A stretch of DNA of 15,253 bases. Origin: Sulfurimonas sp. (GTDB taxonomy: Bacteria > Campylobacterota > Campylobacteria > Campylobacterales > Sulfurimonadaceae). A program made the position numbers and the translations under genes. Shown here piece after piece: positions 1 to 7,652 of this stretch (the stretch's first letter is position 1; each line of letters starts with the position of its first letter). Below the pieces are notes generated by a model. The model did no database searches. It had not been told where the DNA came from and was given only the letters and a program-made list of their open reading frames with translations. The stretch covers positions 1 to 15,253 of the forward strand of contig JALTUB010000232.1 in the NCBI GenBank assembly GCA_027047745.1, given 5' to 3'.

Positions 1-250
1 TAAAGAAGAGTATGACAAGATGCTTGAATATCTTTTAGCAATGCCAACTATTGATAAAAGCGAAACACATAAACAAGTAAAATCATTTCAAAAAAGTATC
101 AGGACAATTTAAATCACTTGAGGGTGCAGAGAATTATGCAACATTAAGAAGTATTATTGACACATCAAGAAAGCGTGGCTTAAATGAGTTTGAATCATTG
201 GTAAAAGTAATTCAGGGGTATTCTGTCTTTTAGATGGGGTGAGTAGTTAC
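1..250 (+). mobile_element. IS66-like insertion sequence, partial (3' end)
   Basis: This is the last 250 bases of an insertion sequence whose transposase reads rightward out of the window's left edge. The proposed outer end is at base 250: read on the minus strand it begins GTAACTACTCACCCCATC. The second copy at 15129-15253 starts with nearly the same sequence (GTAACTAATCACCCTATC). The match runs 17 bases past both transposase stop codons and ceases at this point, which defines the element boundary. IS66-family terminal repeats characteristically begin GTAA, which fits. The other terminus and the target duplication lie outside the window, so family and insertion event cannot be confirmed. Confidence 0.65.
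2..233 (+). pseudogene. IS66-like transposase, C-terminal part, frameshifted
   Basis: The reading frame open from base 2 encodes a segment ending in DKSETHKQVKSFQK and stops at 108-113 in that frame. The conserved C-terminus continues in another frame as VSGQFKSLEGAENYATLRSI and runs to TAG at 231-233. Removing one A from the run of six at 90-95 joins the two frames as QK-VSG. That matches the K(V/I)SG-F(R/K)S-x-x-GA pattern I know from IS66-type transposase C-termini. The DKSE segment may hold the last acidic residue of the DDE triad (usually NNxAE). The intact relative at the right edge shows 28 of 35 identical residues over the tail. The break could be a real inactivating insertion, a sequencing error in a homopolymer, or slippage. 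Confidence 0.65.
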
Positions 251-325
251 AAAAGTTTTTAAATGATTATTTTTTTATGTTTTAAAAATGGTAAAGTGAT
301 GCTTTTTGGGGATGGGTTAGAATTG

Positions 326-343
326 CTGTCTGACAACATACAG
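326..343. promoter_or_regulatory. Dyad upstream of the small-ORF promoter, possible operator
   Basis: CTGTCTG (326-332) and CATACAG (337-343) form an inverted repeat with one mismatched pair around a 4-base centre. Outlying GGTT and AACC can extend the pairing. It lies about 27 bases upstream of the TATAAT at 370, a normal position for an activator or for a regulator overlapping the -35 zone. This is inferred from symmetry and position only. Confidence 0.25.
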
Positions 344-369
344 AACCTAAATATTTTCTAAGAGTATGG

Positions 370-375
370 TATAAT
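370..375 (+). promoter_or_regulatory. Probable -10 element for the 398 operon
   Basis: A perfect TATAAT preceded by TGG gives the extended form TGG-TATAAT. It lies 22 bases before the ATG at 398, with AAAGGA as ribosome site in between. No convincing TTGACA-type -35 is present, as is common in Campylobacterota, where sigma-70 promoters rely on the -10 and AT-rich upstream DNA. This probably drives the small ORFs and may read into hisS. Confidence 0.6.
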
Positions 376-397
376 TATACAAATATAAAGGATATTC

Positions 398-607
398 ATG
401 AGTATTGAAGAAAAAGAATTGAAAAGTAGAAAATCTGAAATTCAAAAAGAGTTAGAGTTGCTTTTTAAAGCTAATATGAAGATTACTAACTGGGATGTAG
501 CTGAAGCAGATGATAATAAGGCAGCGGAGATACTGTTAAATATACTTCAAGAGAAACTTGATAGCATTCGTGAGGATGTTAAATCAGGTAAATATACAAA
601 TTATTAA
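398..607 (+). CDS. Small hypothetical protein (69 aa)
   Basis: I do not recognise this protein. It is 69 residues, rich in Lys and Glu, with no Cys, no signal peptide and no membrane segment. The pattern of charged and hydrophobic residues suggests two helices separated near residues 27-39 (MKITNWDVAEADD), so a small helical or coiled-coil cytosolic protein is likely. Expression is well supported: an extended -10 lies just upstream, AAAGGA precedes the ATG, and the stop codon forms part of the ribosome site (TAAGGA) of the next gene, 8 bases on. The two small ORFs are thus very likely co-translated. It sits between an IS end and hisS, so it may be strain-variable. Confidence 0.65.
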   Translation: MSIEEKELKSRKSEIQKELELLFKANMKITNWDVAEADDNKAAEILLNILQEKLDSIREDVKSGKYTNY

Positions 608-615
608 GGAAAAAC

Positions 616-825
616 ATGAGTAATCAAAAAAAACATGCAAATCTAGAAAAAATTAAAAATGCAGTTTTAGCAGCTAAACACTTAAATGAAAATGAAAAAT
701 CTGAGACTATAAAAAGATTGGATGAATGGATAGTTGAAGATAAAGCAGATGGTCTTTTTTATGAAGAACTTCTTGATATCACTCAAGGTATGAAGTCAAT
801 TTTAAAAGAATTAGGTTTTATTTAG
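616..825 (+). CDS. Small hypothetical protein (69 aa)
   Basis: I do not recognise this protein. It is 69 residues with a basic N-terminus, acidic later segments and an amphipathic helical character throughout. It has no Cys and no membrane segment. The ATG follows TAAGGA, in which TAA is the stop of the preceding 69-residue gene, so the two are probably translationally coupled. It ends 38 bases before hisS, which has its own strong AAAGGAC site, and no terminator is visible between, so read-through into hisS is likely. By length and pairing with its neighbour it could be part of a small two-protein unit, but nothing in the sequence shows toxin or antitoxin motifs. Confidence 0.6.
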   Translation: MSNQKKHANLEKIKNAVLAAKHLNENEKSETIKRLDEWIVEDKADGLFYEELLDITQGMKSILKELGFI

Positions 826-863
826 GCTTAAATTTAAAAACTTAACAAATCAAAAGGACGGCA

Positions 864-2075
864 ATGGTTAAATCACTCAGAGGTATGAACGATATTTTAA
901 GTGAGGACTATGAAAGATTTACTTACTTTATAAACACAGCTACAGCTGTAGCACAAAAGTATGGTTTTCACTTTATTGAAACTCCTCTTTTAGAAGAGAC
1001 AGCACTTTTTAAACGCAGTGTTGGAGAATCTAGTGATATTGTTGGAAAAGAGATGTATCAATTCACCGATAAAGGGAACAATGATGTTTGTCTTCGCCCT
1101 GAGGGAACTGCTGGTGTTGTTCGTGCTTTTATACAAAAGAAACTTGATAAAGCAGGTGGTATTCATCGTTTCTTTTATCATGGTTCGATGTTTAGATATG
1201 AAAGACCACAAAAAGGTCGTTTAAGACAATTTCATCAGTTTGGTGTTGAGAGTTTTGGTGTTGGTAGCGTTTATGAAGATGCTACTATGATTATGATGGT
1301 TGCAGATATTCTTAAAGCTTGTGGTATTGGCTACAAACTCCAACTCAACTCTTTAGGTGATCAGAACTGTATGCCTCAGTATAGAGACTCTCTTGTGAGT
1401 TTTATAGAGAGTGTAGAAGATGAGATATGTGAGGATTGTAAACGCAGAAAAAGCACTAACCCTATTCGCGTTTTAGATTGTAAAAATGAAAAATGCCAGT
1501 CACTTTATACAAAAGCACCAAAACTTATAAACTCTCTTTGTGAAAATTGCGAAAGTGATTTTACAAAACTCAAAAAAATACTTTCAGACAATGATATAGA
1601 GTATGAAATAGACACAAATCTTGTTCGTGGACTTGATTATTATTCTAAGACTGCCTTTGAGTTTGTTAGTGATGATATAGGAAGTCAAAGTGCCATCGCT
1701 GGTGGTGGTCGATATGATAGACTTGTAGAGTTCTTAGATGGTCGCCCTACTCCTGCTGTTGGTTTTGCTATGGGGATTGAACGGCTTATGGAACTTATCA
1801 TTATGCCAGAAAGTAAACGAAATGGGTATTATTTGGGTGCTATGGATGAAGATGCTATAGATATAATCATAAAACTTACACACAACAAACGCAATAGTGA
1901 AAAAGCCGTTTGTGACTTTAAAGCAAAAAATTTAAAAAACCATTTAAAAGGTGCAGATAAAATAAATGCACAATTTTGTTGTGTAATTGGAACAAATGAG
2001 ATAAAAGATGGTACTATATGGGTGAAAGATTTAGAAGCTAAATCAGAAAAGGTAATACTACTCAAGGATTTTTAA
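864..2075 (+). CDS. hisS: Histidyl-tRNA synthetase
   Basis: Class II aminoacyl-tRNA synthetase that charges tRNA-His in the cytosol. Its 403 residues are within the usual range for bacterial HisRS (about 400-430). Landmarks are LRPEGTA at residues 77-83, motif 2 FRYERPQKGRLRQFHQFGVE from residue 110, the histidine-specific LVRGLDYY at 253-260, AGGGRYD in the His-binding region, and motif 3 GIERL at 304-308. The insertion domain has six cysteines (189, 192, 206, 211, 226, 229) in three pairs. I recall similar cysteine-rich insertions in Gram-positive HisRS, so this is a known variant. AAAGGAC 5 bases before the ATG supports the start. The next gene starts one base after the stop. In C. jejuni hisS lies next to speA-cysE-aspB (from memory), the same order as here apart from the extra gene at 2077. 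Confidence 0.97.
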   Translation: MVKSLRGMNDILSEDYERFTYFINTATAVAQKYGFHFIETPLLEETALFKRSVGESSDIVGKEMYQFTDKGNNDVCLRPEGTAGVVRAFIQKKLDKAGGIHRFFYHGSMFRYERPQKGRLRQFHQFGVESFGVGSVYEDATMIMMVADILKACGIGYKLQLNSLGDQNCMPQYRDSLVSFIESVEDEICEDCKRRKSTNPIRVLDCKNEKCQSLYTKAPKLINSLCENCESDFTKLKKILSDNDIEYEIDTNLVRGLDYYSKTAFEFVSDDIGSQSAIAGGGRYDRLVEFLDGRPTPAVGFAMGIERLMELIIMPESKRNGYYLGAMDEDAIDIIIKLTHNKRNSEKAVCDFKAKNLKNHLKGADKINAQFCCVIGTNEIKDGTIWVKDLEAKSEKVILLKDF

Positions 2076-2076
2076 G

Positions 2077-3816
2077 ATGCATCACCCAGAAAATTCTCTT
2101 CATTTGTTGTGGGATTTCTTTTTAGACTTTTTAGAATTTTTCATACTTGCTGCTTTTATTGCCCTTTTTGCTCTCTATATATATGATAGATATGTACAAA
2201 GAAAACATTCTCTTTTGATTAACTATCCAGTTATTGGAAGAATGCGATACCTGTTTGAAGCACTTCGTGAACCACTTCGTCAATACTTTGCTGAAGAGAC
2301 ATTTTATGAATCTAAAGATAAAGTTGACTGGGTTTATACAGCGGCAAAAGACAAACCAAACTACCAATCTTTTTCTGTAAGCCAACCTTTTTCTGGTTCA
2401 AGATTTATCATAAAGCACACAACAAGTGTGCTAAATGAAGATGAAATTGATGATGATACCTCGGTAGTTTTTGGTAAAGACAGAGAGATTCCATTTGTAT
2501 CACAAACTCCGATTATACGCTCTGCCATGAGCGATGGAGCTTTAAGTCCTGAAGCAGTTAGAGCCTTTAGCTTAGCTGGAAGAAATTCTGGTTTAACTAT
2601 AAATACAGGAGAGGGTTCATTAACTTCAAATCATCTTTTTACTCTTAAACATGACCCTAAAGATGATAAATATTTAGAGATTGTTAAAAGCACTACTTTT
2701 GCTGAACTTGCTTTTAAAGTAGGAGATTTTTTCTTTAACAGAAAAATTGCACTAAAATGGTATAGAAATATTTTACTCAACAAAAAAACTCAAAATACTT
2801 ACATATATGACACAAATACACATGTACTTTTTAGAGTAAACTGGAAAGCAAAACTTGAAGATTTTCCAAAAGAAGTTCCAAAAAGTTTACCAAATATTAT
2901 ATTTCAAATGAGTTCTGGTCTTTATGGTGTTAGAGACCATGAAGGCAAATTTGACGAAATAAAATATCAAAAGGTCATGAAGTTTTGTAAGATGACTGAG
3001 ATTAAAATCGCTCAGGGTGCTAAACAGACAGGTGGAAAACTAGCTGCTGCAAAAGTAACTGCAGACATTGCTTACTATAGAGGTGTACCAGAGGGGCAAA
3101 ATGTTTTCTCACCAAATCGTTTTCCTTTTGCTGATAGCATAGAAAATCTTCTTCATTTTACAGAGCGACTACAAAAACTATCTAAAAAACCAGTTGGTTT
3201 TAAGATAGTGGTTTCCGATGCAAATGCCATAGAAGAGATGGCAAAAGCTATGGCAAAACGAAAAACTGATGGAAAAGGTTTACCAGACTTTATAACTATA
3301 GATAGTGGTGAAGGTGGTAGTGCTACTGCTCCATTAGAGTTGATGGAGTCGGTTGGTTTAACCACAAATAATGCCCTTTATATTGTTGATACAATGTTAA
3401 GAAAACATGGGGTTAGAGAAGAAACAAAACTGATAGCAAGTGGTAAAATATTGACTCCTGATGATGCTATCATAACTATGAGTATGGGTGCAGATGCAGT
3501 AGGAATTGCTCGTGGTTTTATGATGAGTGCAGGATGCATCAGAGCTAGAATGTGTTCTGGTTTTGGTTCTCATGTTTGCCCTGTTGGACTAGCAACACAG
3601 GATGAGAAAAAACGAGCATCTTACCTTGTTATAAAAGAGGCTAAAGAGATAGGTAACTATCATAAAAACCTCGTTAAAAGTATGAAAGTTGTTCTTGCTG
3701 TCATGGGAGTTAAAAGCATAAATGACCTCAATAAAAGTCGTCTAAGTTTTAAAAACCGTTCAGGTGAAATATATTTTGATGTTGATGTTTACTTTAAACA
3801 AAAACTTCATCTATAA
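2077..3816 (+). CDS. Membrane-anchored FMN-binding glutamate synthase-domain protein
   Basis: A 579-residue protein with one hydrophobic segment near residues 13-33, a linker, then a glutamate-synthase-type FMN/(beta-alpha)8 barrel. Barrel motifs include NTGEGSLTSNH (about residue 180), the QGAKQTGGKL loop, DFITIDSGEGGSATAP, and ASGKILTPDD followed by GADAVGIARGFMM. Cysteines 487, 493 and 501, ahead of PVGLATQ, match the 3Fe-4S site of GltB, but with spacing C-x5-C-x7-C rather than the usual C-x5-C-x4-C. There is no N-terminal glutaminase domain, so it is not a complete glutamate synthase. Stand-alone members are usually annotated only as FMN-binding glutamate synthase family, and the substrate is unknown. 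It starts one base after hisS with AAGGA inside the hisS end. Its stop overlaps the speA ribosome site, so it belongs to the operon. Confidence 0.85.
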   Translation: MHHPENSLHLLWDFFLDFLEFFILAAFIALFALYIYDRYVQRKHSLLINYPVIGRMRYLFEALREPLRQYFAEETFYESKDKVDWVYTAAKDKPNYQSFSVSQPFSGSRFIIKHTTSVLNEDEIDDDTSVVFGKDREIPFVSQTPIIRSAMSDGALSPEAVRAFSLAGRNSGLTINTGEGSLTSNHLFTLKHDPKDDKYLEIVKSTTFAELAFKVGDFFFNRKIALKWYRNILLNKKTQNTYIYDTNTHVLFRVNWKAKLEDFPKEVPKSLPNIIFQMSSGLYGVRDHEGKFDEIKYQKVMKFCKMTEIKIAQGAKQTGGKLAAAKVTADIAYYRGVPEGQNVFSPNRFPFADSIENLLHFTERLQKLSKKPVGFKIVVSDANAIEEMAKAMAKRKTDGKGLPDFITIDSGEGGSATAPLELMESVGLTTNNALYIVDTMLRKHGVREETKLIASGKILTPDDAIITMSMGADAVGIARGFMMSAGCIRARMCSGFGSHVCPVGLATQDEKKRASYLVIKEAKEIGNYHKNLVKSMKVVLAVMGVKSINDLNKSRLSFKNRSGEIYFDVDVYFKQKLHL

Positions 3817-3825
3817 GGCAATTGT

Positions 3826-5655
3826 TTGAATAATTTTGGTCTTGATATATGGTCAAACAAAAATTTTATTATCCAAGATGGAGAGATAAAACTTAACTTT
3901 AAGTGTATGCCATCACTTTTAGATATTACAAATGCAATTCGTTCTAAAGATGTAAAAGGTCCTATGATTTTAAGGTTTCCACATCTTATTCAAAGGCAGA
4001 TAAAAACACTTTACTCTTACTTTTCAAAAGCTATTGACGAAAACAGTTATCAAGGAAGTTTTAATGCTGTTTTTCCTTTAAAAGTAAATCAGTTTCCATC
4101 TGTGGTAGAAGCTATAACCACAAAAGGCAAAAAGTATAATTATGGGCTAGAAGCTGGAAGTAAAGCAGAACTAATATTGGCCATGAGTCAAACTCCAAAT
4201 GGTGCAAACATAACCGTTAATGGATTTAAAGATACAGAGATGCTAACACTTGCCTTTATCGCAGCTCAAAGTGGGCATAATATAACAGTAACTATAGAGG
4301 GGTTAAACGAATTAGAAAGTATTATAGATATTGCTTCTACTTCATCATTAAAAATTCCAAATATTGGTATCAGGATAAGACTACATAGTGCTGGTAGTGG
4401 TATTTGGGCTAAAAGTGGAGGTATGGATGCAAAATTTGGACTCACTTCTACTGAGATTATAGAAGCTATCAATCTACTTAAAAATGCAAATTTGTTAGAT
4501 AGGTTTAGTATGATTCATTTTCATATCGGCTCTCAAATGTCTGATATTTCACCACTTAAAAAAGCACTTCGTGAAGCTGGAAATATATACGCCGAACTTA
4601 AAAAGATGGGGGCTAACTCTCTATCAAGTATTAACATAGGTGGTGGTTTAGCTGTAGAATACAACCAACACATACAGTCTCATGCAAGGAACTACTCTAT
4701 AGATGAATTTGCAAGTTCAGTTGTTTTTTTACTTGGGGAAATAATGGACGCAAAAGGTGTAAAACATCCAGATATATTTACAGAATCAGGTAGATATATA
4801 TCTGCCTCTCATGCTGTCTTAATAACACCTGTTTTAGAACTTTTTTCACAAGATTATCAAGAAAAATTATTAAATTTCAAAAAGAATAATCCTCCTCTGA
4901 TAGAAGAGCTAAAAGAGTTAAATAGACTTTTAAATAACACAAACTGCATAGAGTATCTTCATGATGCACTTGATCATATGGAGTCATTATTTACACTTTT
5001 TGATTTGGGTTATATTGATTTGCAAGATAGGTCAAATGCAGAGATTTTAGTACATAATATAATCAAAAAAGCACTATACTTAAAATCATCAAATCCTACA
5101 AATGAGCTTGAACAACTCCAAACAAAACTTCAAGAACGCTACCTTATAAATGCTTCTATATTTCAAAGTTTGCCTGATTATTGGGGTTTAGGACAACAAT
5201 TTCCTGTCATGCCTATACATTATCTAAATACTACACCTATTCGTGCAGCATCACTTTGGGATATTACATGTGATAGTGATGGAGAGATTGGTTTCAACCC
5301 AGAAAAACCTCTTTACCTTCATGATATTAACACAGATGAAGAGGACTATTTTTTAGGTTTTTTCAATGTTGGAGCATATCAAGAGACACTAGGCATGAAT
5401 CATAATCTATTTACACACCCTAACGAATATACTATAAATATCAACGACACAGACTATACTATAACAAATGAGATAAAATCGAAAAATATTCTTGATATTT
5501 TAGACTCTATAGGTTATAACAAAGATTCAATTTTAAAAAAACTTAAAACAGATTTACTTAAAAGTGATTTTATCACAGAAAAAGAAAAAAGTGGTACACT
5601 TTCAAAATTAGAAACCTTTCTTGAACAAAATGGCTATCTACGAACTACAAACTAA
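3826..5655 (+). CDS. speA: Biosynthetic arginine decarboxylase
   Basis: PLP-dependent decarboxylase converting arginine to agmatine, the first step of the agmatine route to putrescine and spermidine. Its 609 residues are close to the usual 610-660. The PLP lysine is K86 in NAVFPLKVNQ. Further landmarks are HFHIGSQ, the phosphate-binding NIGGGLAVEY, ESGRYISASHAV, and C482 in WDITCDSDG, followed by the FFNVGAYQETLG motif near the C-terminus. The start is TTG, chosen because the family N-terminus (NFGLDIWxxxNFII) begins right there and TAAGG lies 9 bases before it; the TAA is the stop of the upstream gene. Two partial repeats of a Leu-rich helical insert (about residues 345-425) belong to the SpeA-specific insertion. 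cysE follows after 14 bases. Confidence 0.96.
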   Translation: MNNFGLDIWSNKNFIIQDGEIKLNFKCMPSLLDITNAIRSKDVKGPMILRFPHLIQRQIKTLYSYFSKAIDENSYQGSFNAVFPLKVNQFPSVVEAITTKGKKYNYGLEAGSKAELILAMSQTPNGANITVNGFKDTEMLTLAFIAAQSGHNITVTIEGLNELESIIDIASTSSLKIPNIGIRIRLHSAGSGIWAKSGGMDAKFGLTSTEIIEAINLLKNANLLDRFSMIHFHIGSQMSDISPLKKALREAGNIYAELKKMGANSLSSINIGGGLAVEYNQHIQSHARNYSIDEFASSVVFLLGEIMDAKGVKHPDIFTESGRYISASHAVLITPVLELFSQDYQEKLLNFKKNNPPLIEELKELNRLLNNTNCIEYLHDALDHMESLFTLFDLGYIDLQDRSNAEILVHNIIKKALYLKSSNPTNELEQLQTKLQERYLINASIFQSLPDYWGLGQQFPVMPIHYLNTTPIRAASLWDITCDSDGEIGFNPEKPLYLHDINTDEEDYFLGFFNVGAYQETLGMNHNLFTHPNEYTININDTDYTITNEIKSKNILDILDSIGYNKDSILKKLKTDLLKSDFITEKEKSGTLSKLETFLEQNGYLRTTN

Positions 5656-5669
5656 CATAGGATTTAAAA

Positions 5670-6371
5670 TTGGGATTATTTAGTGAGATTAGAGAAGATT
5701 TTGCAAATGCATACAGAAACGATCCAGCTCTTCATTCTGCATTAGACTTTCTTTTTAACTATCCAGGTGTTTGGGCTATAGCTTGGTATAGAGTGTCTCA
5801 TAGATTATATAAAGCAAATTTTAAAGGTTTAGCTAGAATGTTGATGGGATTTACTCAAATCTTTACGCATATTGACATTCACCCTGCAGCCGTTATTGGT
5901 CAGCGTGTTTTCATAGACCATGGAACAGGTGTTGTAATAGGTGAGACTTCAATTGTTGAAGATGATGTTCTTATATATCAAGGTGTTACACTCGGTGGTG
6001 TTTCGCTTGAACATGGAAAACGACATCCAACTATAAAACAAGGTGCAGTATTAGGTGCTGGGGCAAAGATTTTAGGTAATATCATTGTAGGTGAAAATGC
6101 AAAGATAGGGGCTAACTCTGTTGTTGTAAAAGAAGTACCTGATTGTTCTACTGCCATTGGAATTCCTGCTCATGTTATAGAAAAAGGTAGATGTACAGAT
6201 CCATTTATGCATAACATGCTTCCAGACATAAACAAAGAGATGTTTGAGTATCTCTTAAAAAGAGTCGCTATCTTAGAACATATTTTAGTAGAAGACAACA
6301 AAAAAGTCTTAGAAGAAGACTTAGAGTTAGAAAATATATATGAATCATTTATTACGGCTATGAAAAATTAA
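5670..6371 (+). CDS. cysE: Serine O-acetyltransferase
   Basis: Transfers acetyl from acetyl-CoA to L-serine, making O-acetylserine for cysteine synthesis. Its 233 residues comprise an N-terminal helical domain (EIREDFANAYRNDPA; FNYPGVWAIAWYRVSHRLY) and a left-handed hexapeptide-repeat beta-helix from about residue 70. Active-site residues can be placed by family spacing: D69 and H71 in DIHPAA, D83-H84 in IDHGTG, and H119 in KRHP. The D69-to-H84 (15) and H84-to-H119 (35) distances equal those of E. coli CysE D143/H158/H193 as I recall them. The start is TTG with AGGA upstream. The next in-frame ATG codons lie too far in to keep the N-terminal domain. An acidic tail follows the beta-helix; feedback inhibition by cysteine is typical of the family but not shown here. 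Confidence 0.95.
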   Translation: MGLFSEIREDFANAYRNDPALHSALDFLFNYPGVWAIAWYRVSHRLYKANFKGLARMLMGFTQIFTHIDIHPAAVIGQRVFIDHGTGVVIGETSIVEDDVLIYQGVTLGGVSLEHGKRHPTIKQGAVLGAGAKILGNIIVGENAKIGANSVVVKEVPDCSTAIGIPAHVIEKGRCTDPFMHNMLPDINKEMFEYLLKRVAILEHILVEDNKKVLEEDLELENIYESFITAMKN

Positions 6372-6387
6372 ATAAAAGCTAATTTTT
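6363..6387 (+). terminator. Weak AT-rich hairpin after cysE
   Basis: AAAAATTA (6363-6370) and TAATTTTT (6380-6387) form an 8-pair stem around a 9-base loop, overlapping the cysE stop codon and ending in a T-run. The stem has no G-C pair, so it is at best a leaky terminator. A separate promoter at 6423 supports a transcription-unit boundary here. Confidence 0.35.
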
Positions 6388-6422
6388 TTGCAAATATAAA
6401 CTTATATATATTATTATTTTAG

Positions 6423-6428
6423 TATAAT
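6423..6428 (+). promoter_or_regulatory. Probable -10 element for the aminotransferase gene
   Basis: A perfect TATAAT lies in a very AT-rich 103-base gap between cysE and the aminotransferase ATG at 6475. No clear -35 hexamer is present upstream, only T- and A-tracts (TTATATATATTATTATTT). AAGGA at 6464-6468 is the ribosome site. Confidence 0.6.
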
Positions 6429-6440
6429 TTCATTAATATT

Positions 6441-6457
6441 TAGCTATTTTGTAGCTA
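6441..6457. promoter_or_regulatory. Paired TAGCTA sites in the aminotransferase leader
   Basis: Two copies of the palindrome TAGCTA (6441-6446 and 6452-6457) are 11 bases apart, one DNA helical turn. They are downstream of the -10 and upstream of the ribosome site. The spacing and symmetry fit a roadblock-type operator, and the pair could also form a short RNA hairpin. No regulator is identified. Confidence 0.25.
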
Positions 6458-6474
6458 ATAAATAAGGACTTTTT

Positions 6475-7638
6475 ATGCTAACAAATCGCATCAACACTCT
6501 ATCAGAATCAATTACCATAGCAATCACAACATTAGCTCAAGAGCTAAAGGCTGAAGGTAAGGATATTTTGAGTTTTTCAGCAGGTGAGCCTGATTTTGAT
6601 ACGCCTAGAGTTATAAAAGATGCAGCTATAGACGCAATCAATAAAGGCTGCACAAAATACACTGCTGTTGATGGCATATTAGAGCTAAAAGCCGCAATAG
6701 CTACAAAACTTAAAAGAGACAATGGTTTAATATATGAACCAAATCAAATCATTGTAAACAATGGTGCGAAACATTCTCTGTTTAACCTGTTTTCTGCAAC
6801 AATACAAAATGGTGATGAAGTGATAATCCCTGCACCATATTGGGTTACATATCCAGAGTTAGTTAAGTATTGTGGGGGGAGTGTTGTAGAGCTTGAAACT
6901 AGTGATGAAACTTCATTTAAAATCACTCCAGAGCAACTAAAAAATGCAATAACTCCAAAGACAAAAATGTTAGTTTTAACAACACCATCAAACCCGACAG
7001 GTGCAGTATATTCAAAAGAAGAGTTAACTGCACTAGCAAAAGTGCTTGAAGGTACTAAAATCATAGTAGCAAGTGATGAGATGTATGAAAAGCTAATTTA
7101 TAAAGGAGAGTTTACATCTGCTGCTGCAGTAAGTGATGATATGTTTAAGCGAACTGTCACTATAAATGGACTTAGTAAATCAGTTGCCATGACAGGATGG
7201 CGTTTTGGTTATATGGCTTCTTTTGATAGTGAACTTATCAAGGCAACTAAAAAACTACAGTCTCAAAGCACATCAAATATCAACTCTATCACACAACATG
7301 CAGCTATTGCAGGTCTTGATGGAAGTGCAGATGAGACAATAGAGATGATGAGAAAAGAGTTTATCAAGCGTCGGGATGAAGCTGTAGAGTTATTTAACAA
7401 CATAGAGGGCTTAAGTGTTTTAAAACCTGATGGTGCTTTTTATCTTTTTGTAAATATTAAAAAAGTTAGCAATGATTCGCTAAAGTTTGCAAAAGATTTA
7501 CTTGCACAAAAAGAGGTAGCAGTTGTTCCGGGTGTTGGTTTTGGTAGTGAAGGTTATTTTAGATTTAGTTTTGCAACAGATATAGAAAGTATAAGAATGG
7601 GTATCAAACGCATAGAAGAGTTTGTGAAGAGTCTTTAG
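6475..7638 (+). CDS. aspB: Aspartate/aromatic-type aminotransferase (class I, subgroup 1-beta)
   Basis: PLP-dependent aminotransferase of 387 residues, most likely aspartate:2-oxoglutarate aminotransferase. Landmarks are the N-terminal FSAGEPDFDTP (substrate-side arm), NNGAKHSLFNLF, PAPYWVTYPE, TTPSNPTGAVYS with the cofactor-contacting Asn, ASDEMYEKLIY with the pyridine-binding Asp, and the Schiff-base lysine K235 in NGLSKSVAMTGWRFGY. The substrate-carboxylate arginine is in YFRFSFA near the C-terminus. These fit the 1-beta group, some members of which also act on prephenate or other amino acids, so exact specificity is uncertain. The ATG at 6475 follows AAGGA and its own TATAAT. The C-terminal codons form part of the terminator hairpin shared with the convergent gene. 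Confidence 0.92.
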   Translation: MLTNRINTLSESITIAITTLAQELKAEGKDILSFSAGEPDFDTPRVIKDAAIDAINKGCTKYTAVDGILELKAAIATKLKRDNGLIYEPNQIIVNNGAKHSLFNLFSATIQNGDEVIIPAPYWVTYPELVKYCGGSVVELETSDETSFKITPEQLKNAITPKTKMLVLTTPSNPTGAVYSKEELTALAKVLEGTKIIVASDEMYEKLIYKGEFTSAAAVSDDMFKRTVTINGLSKSVAMTGWRFGYMASFDSELIKATKKLQSQSTSNINSITQHAAIAGLDGSADETIEMMRKEFIKRRDEAVELFNNIEGLSVLKPDGAFYLFVNIKKVSNDSLKFAKDLLAQKEVAVVPGVGFGSEGYFRFSFATDIESIRMGIKRIEEFVKSL

Positions 7639-7652
7639 ACTCTTCTTATTTT
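7627..7652. terminator. Bidirectional terminator between convergent blocks
   Basis: AAGAGTC (7627-7633) and GACTCTT (7638-7644) form a 7-pair stem with a TTTA loop, followed on the plus strand by CTTATTTT. The stem overlaps the last codons and stop (7636-7638) of the aminotransferase gene. On the minus strand it follows the stop of the 67-residue gene (7646), but the tail there is less T-rich. It separates the two convergent operons, whose stop codons are only 7 bases apart. Confidence 0.7.

Noticed and set aside
1428..1550. Six-cysteine cluster in HisRS as a novel zinc module
   Set aside because: Cysteine-rich insertions of this pattern are familiar in other bacterial HisRS proteins, so it is a known family variant.
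6744..7064. Minus-strand open frame of 106 codons inside the aminotransferase gene
   Set aside because: It lies entirely within a confidently identified gene, has no ribosome site or recognisable motif, and is a shadow frame.
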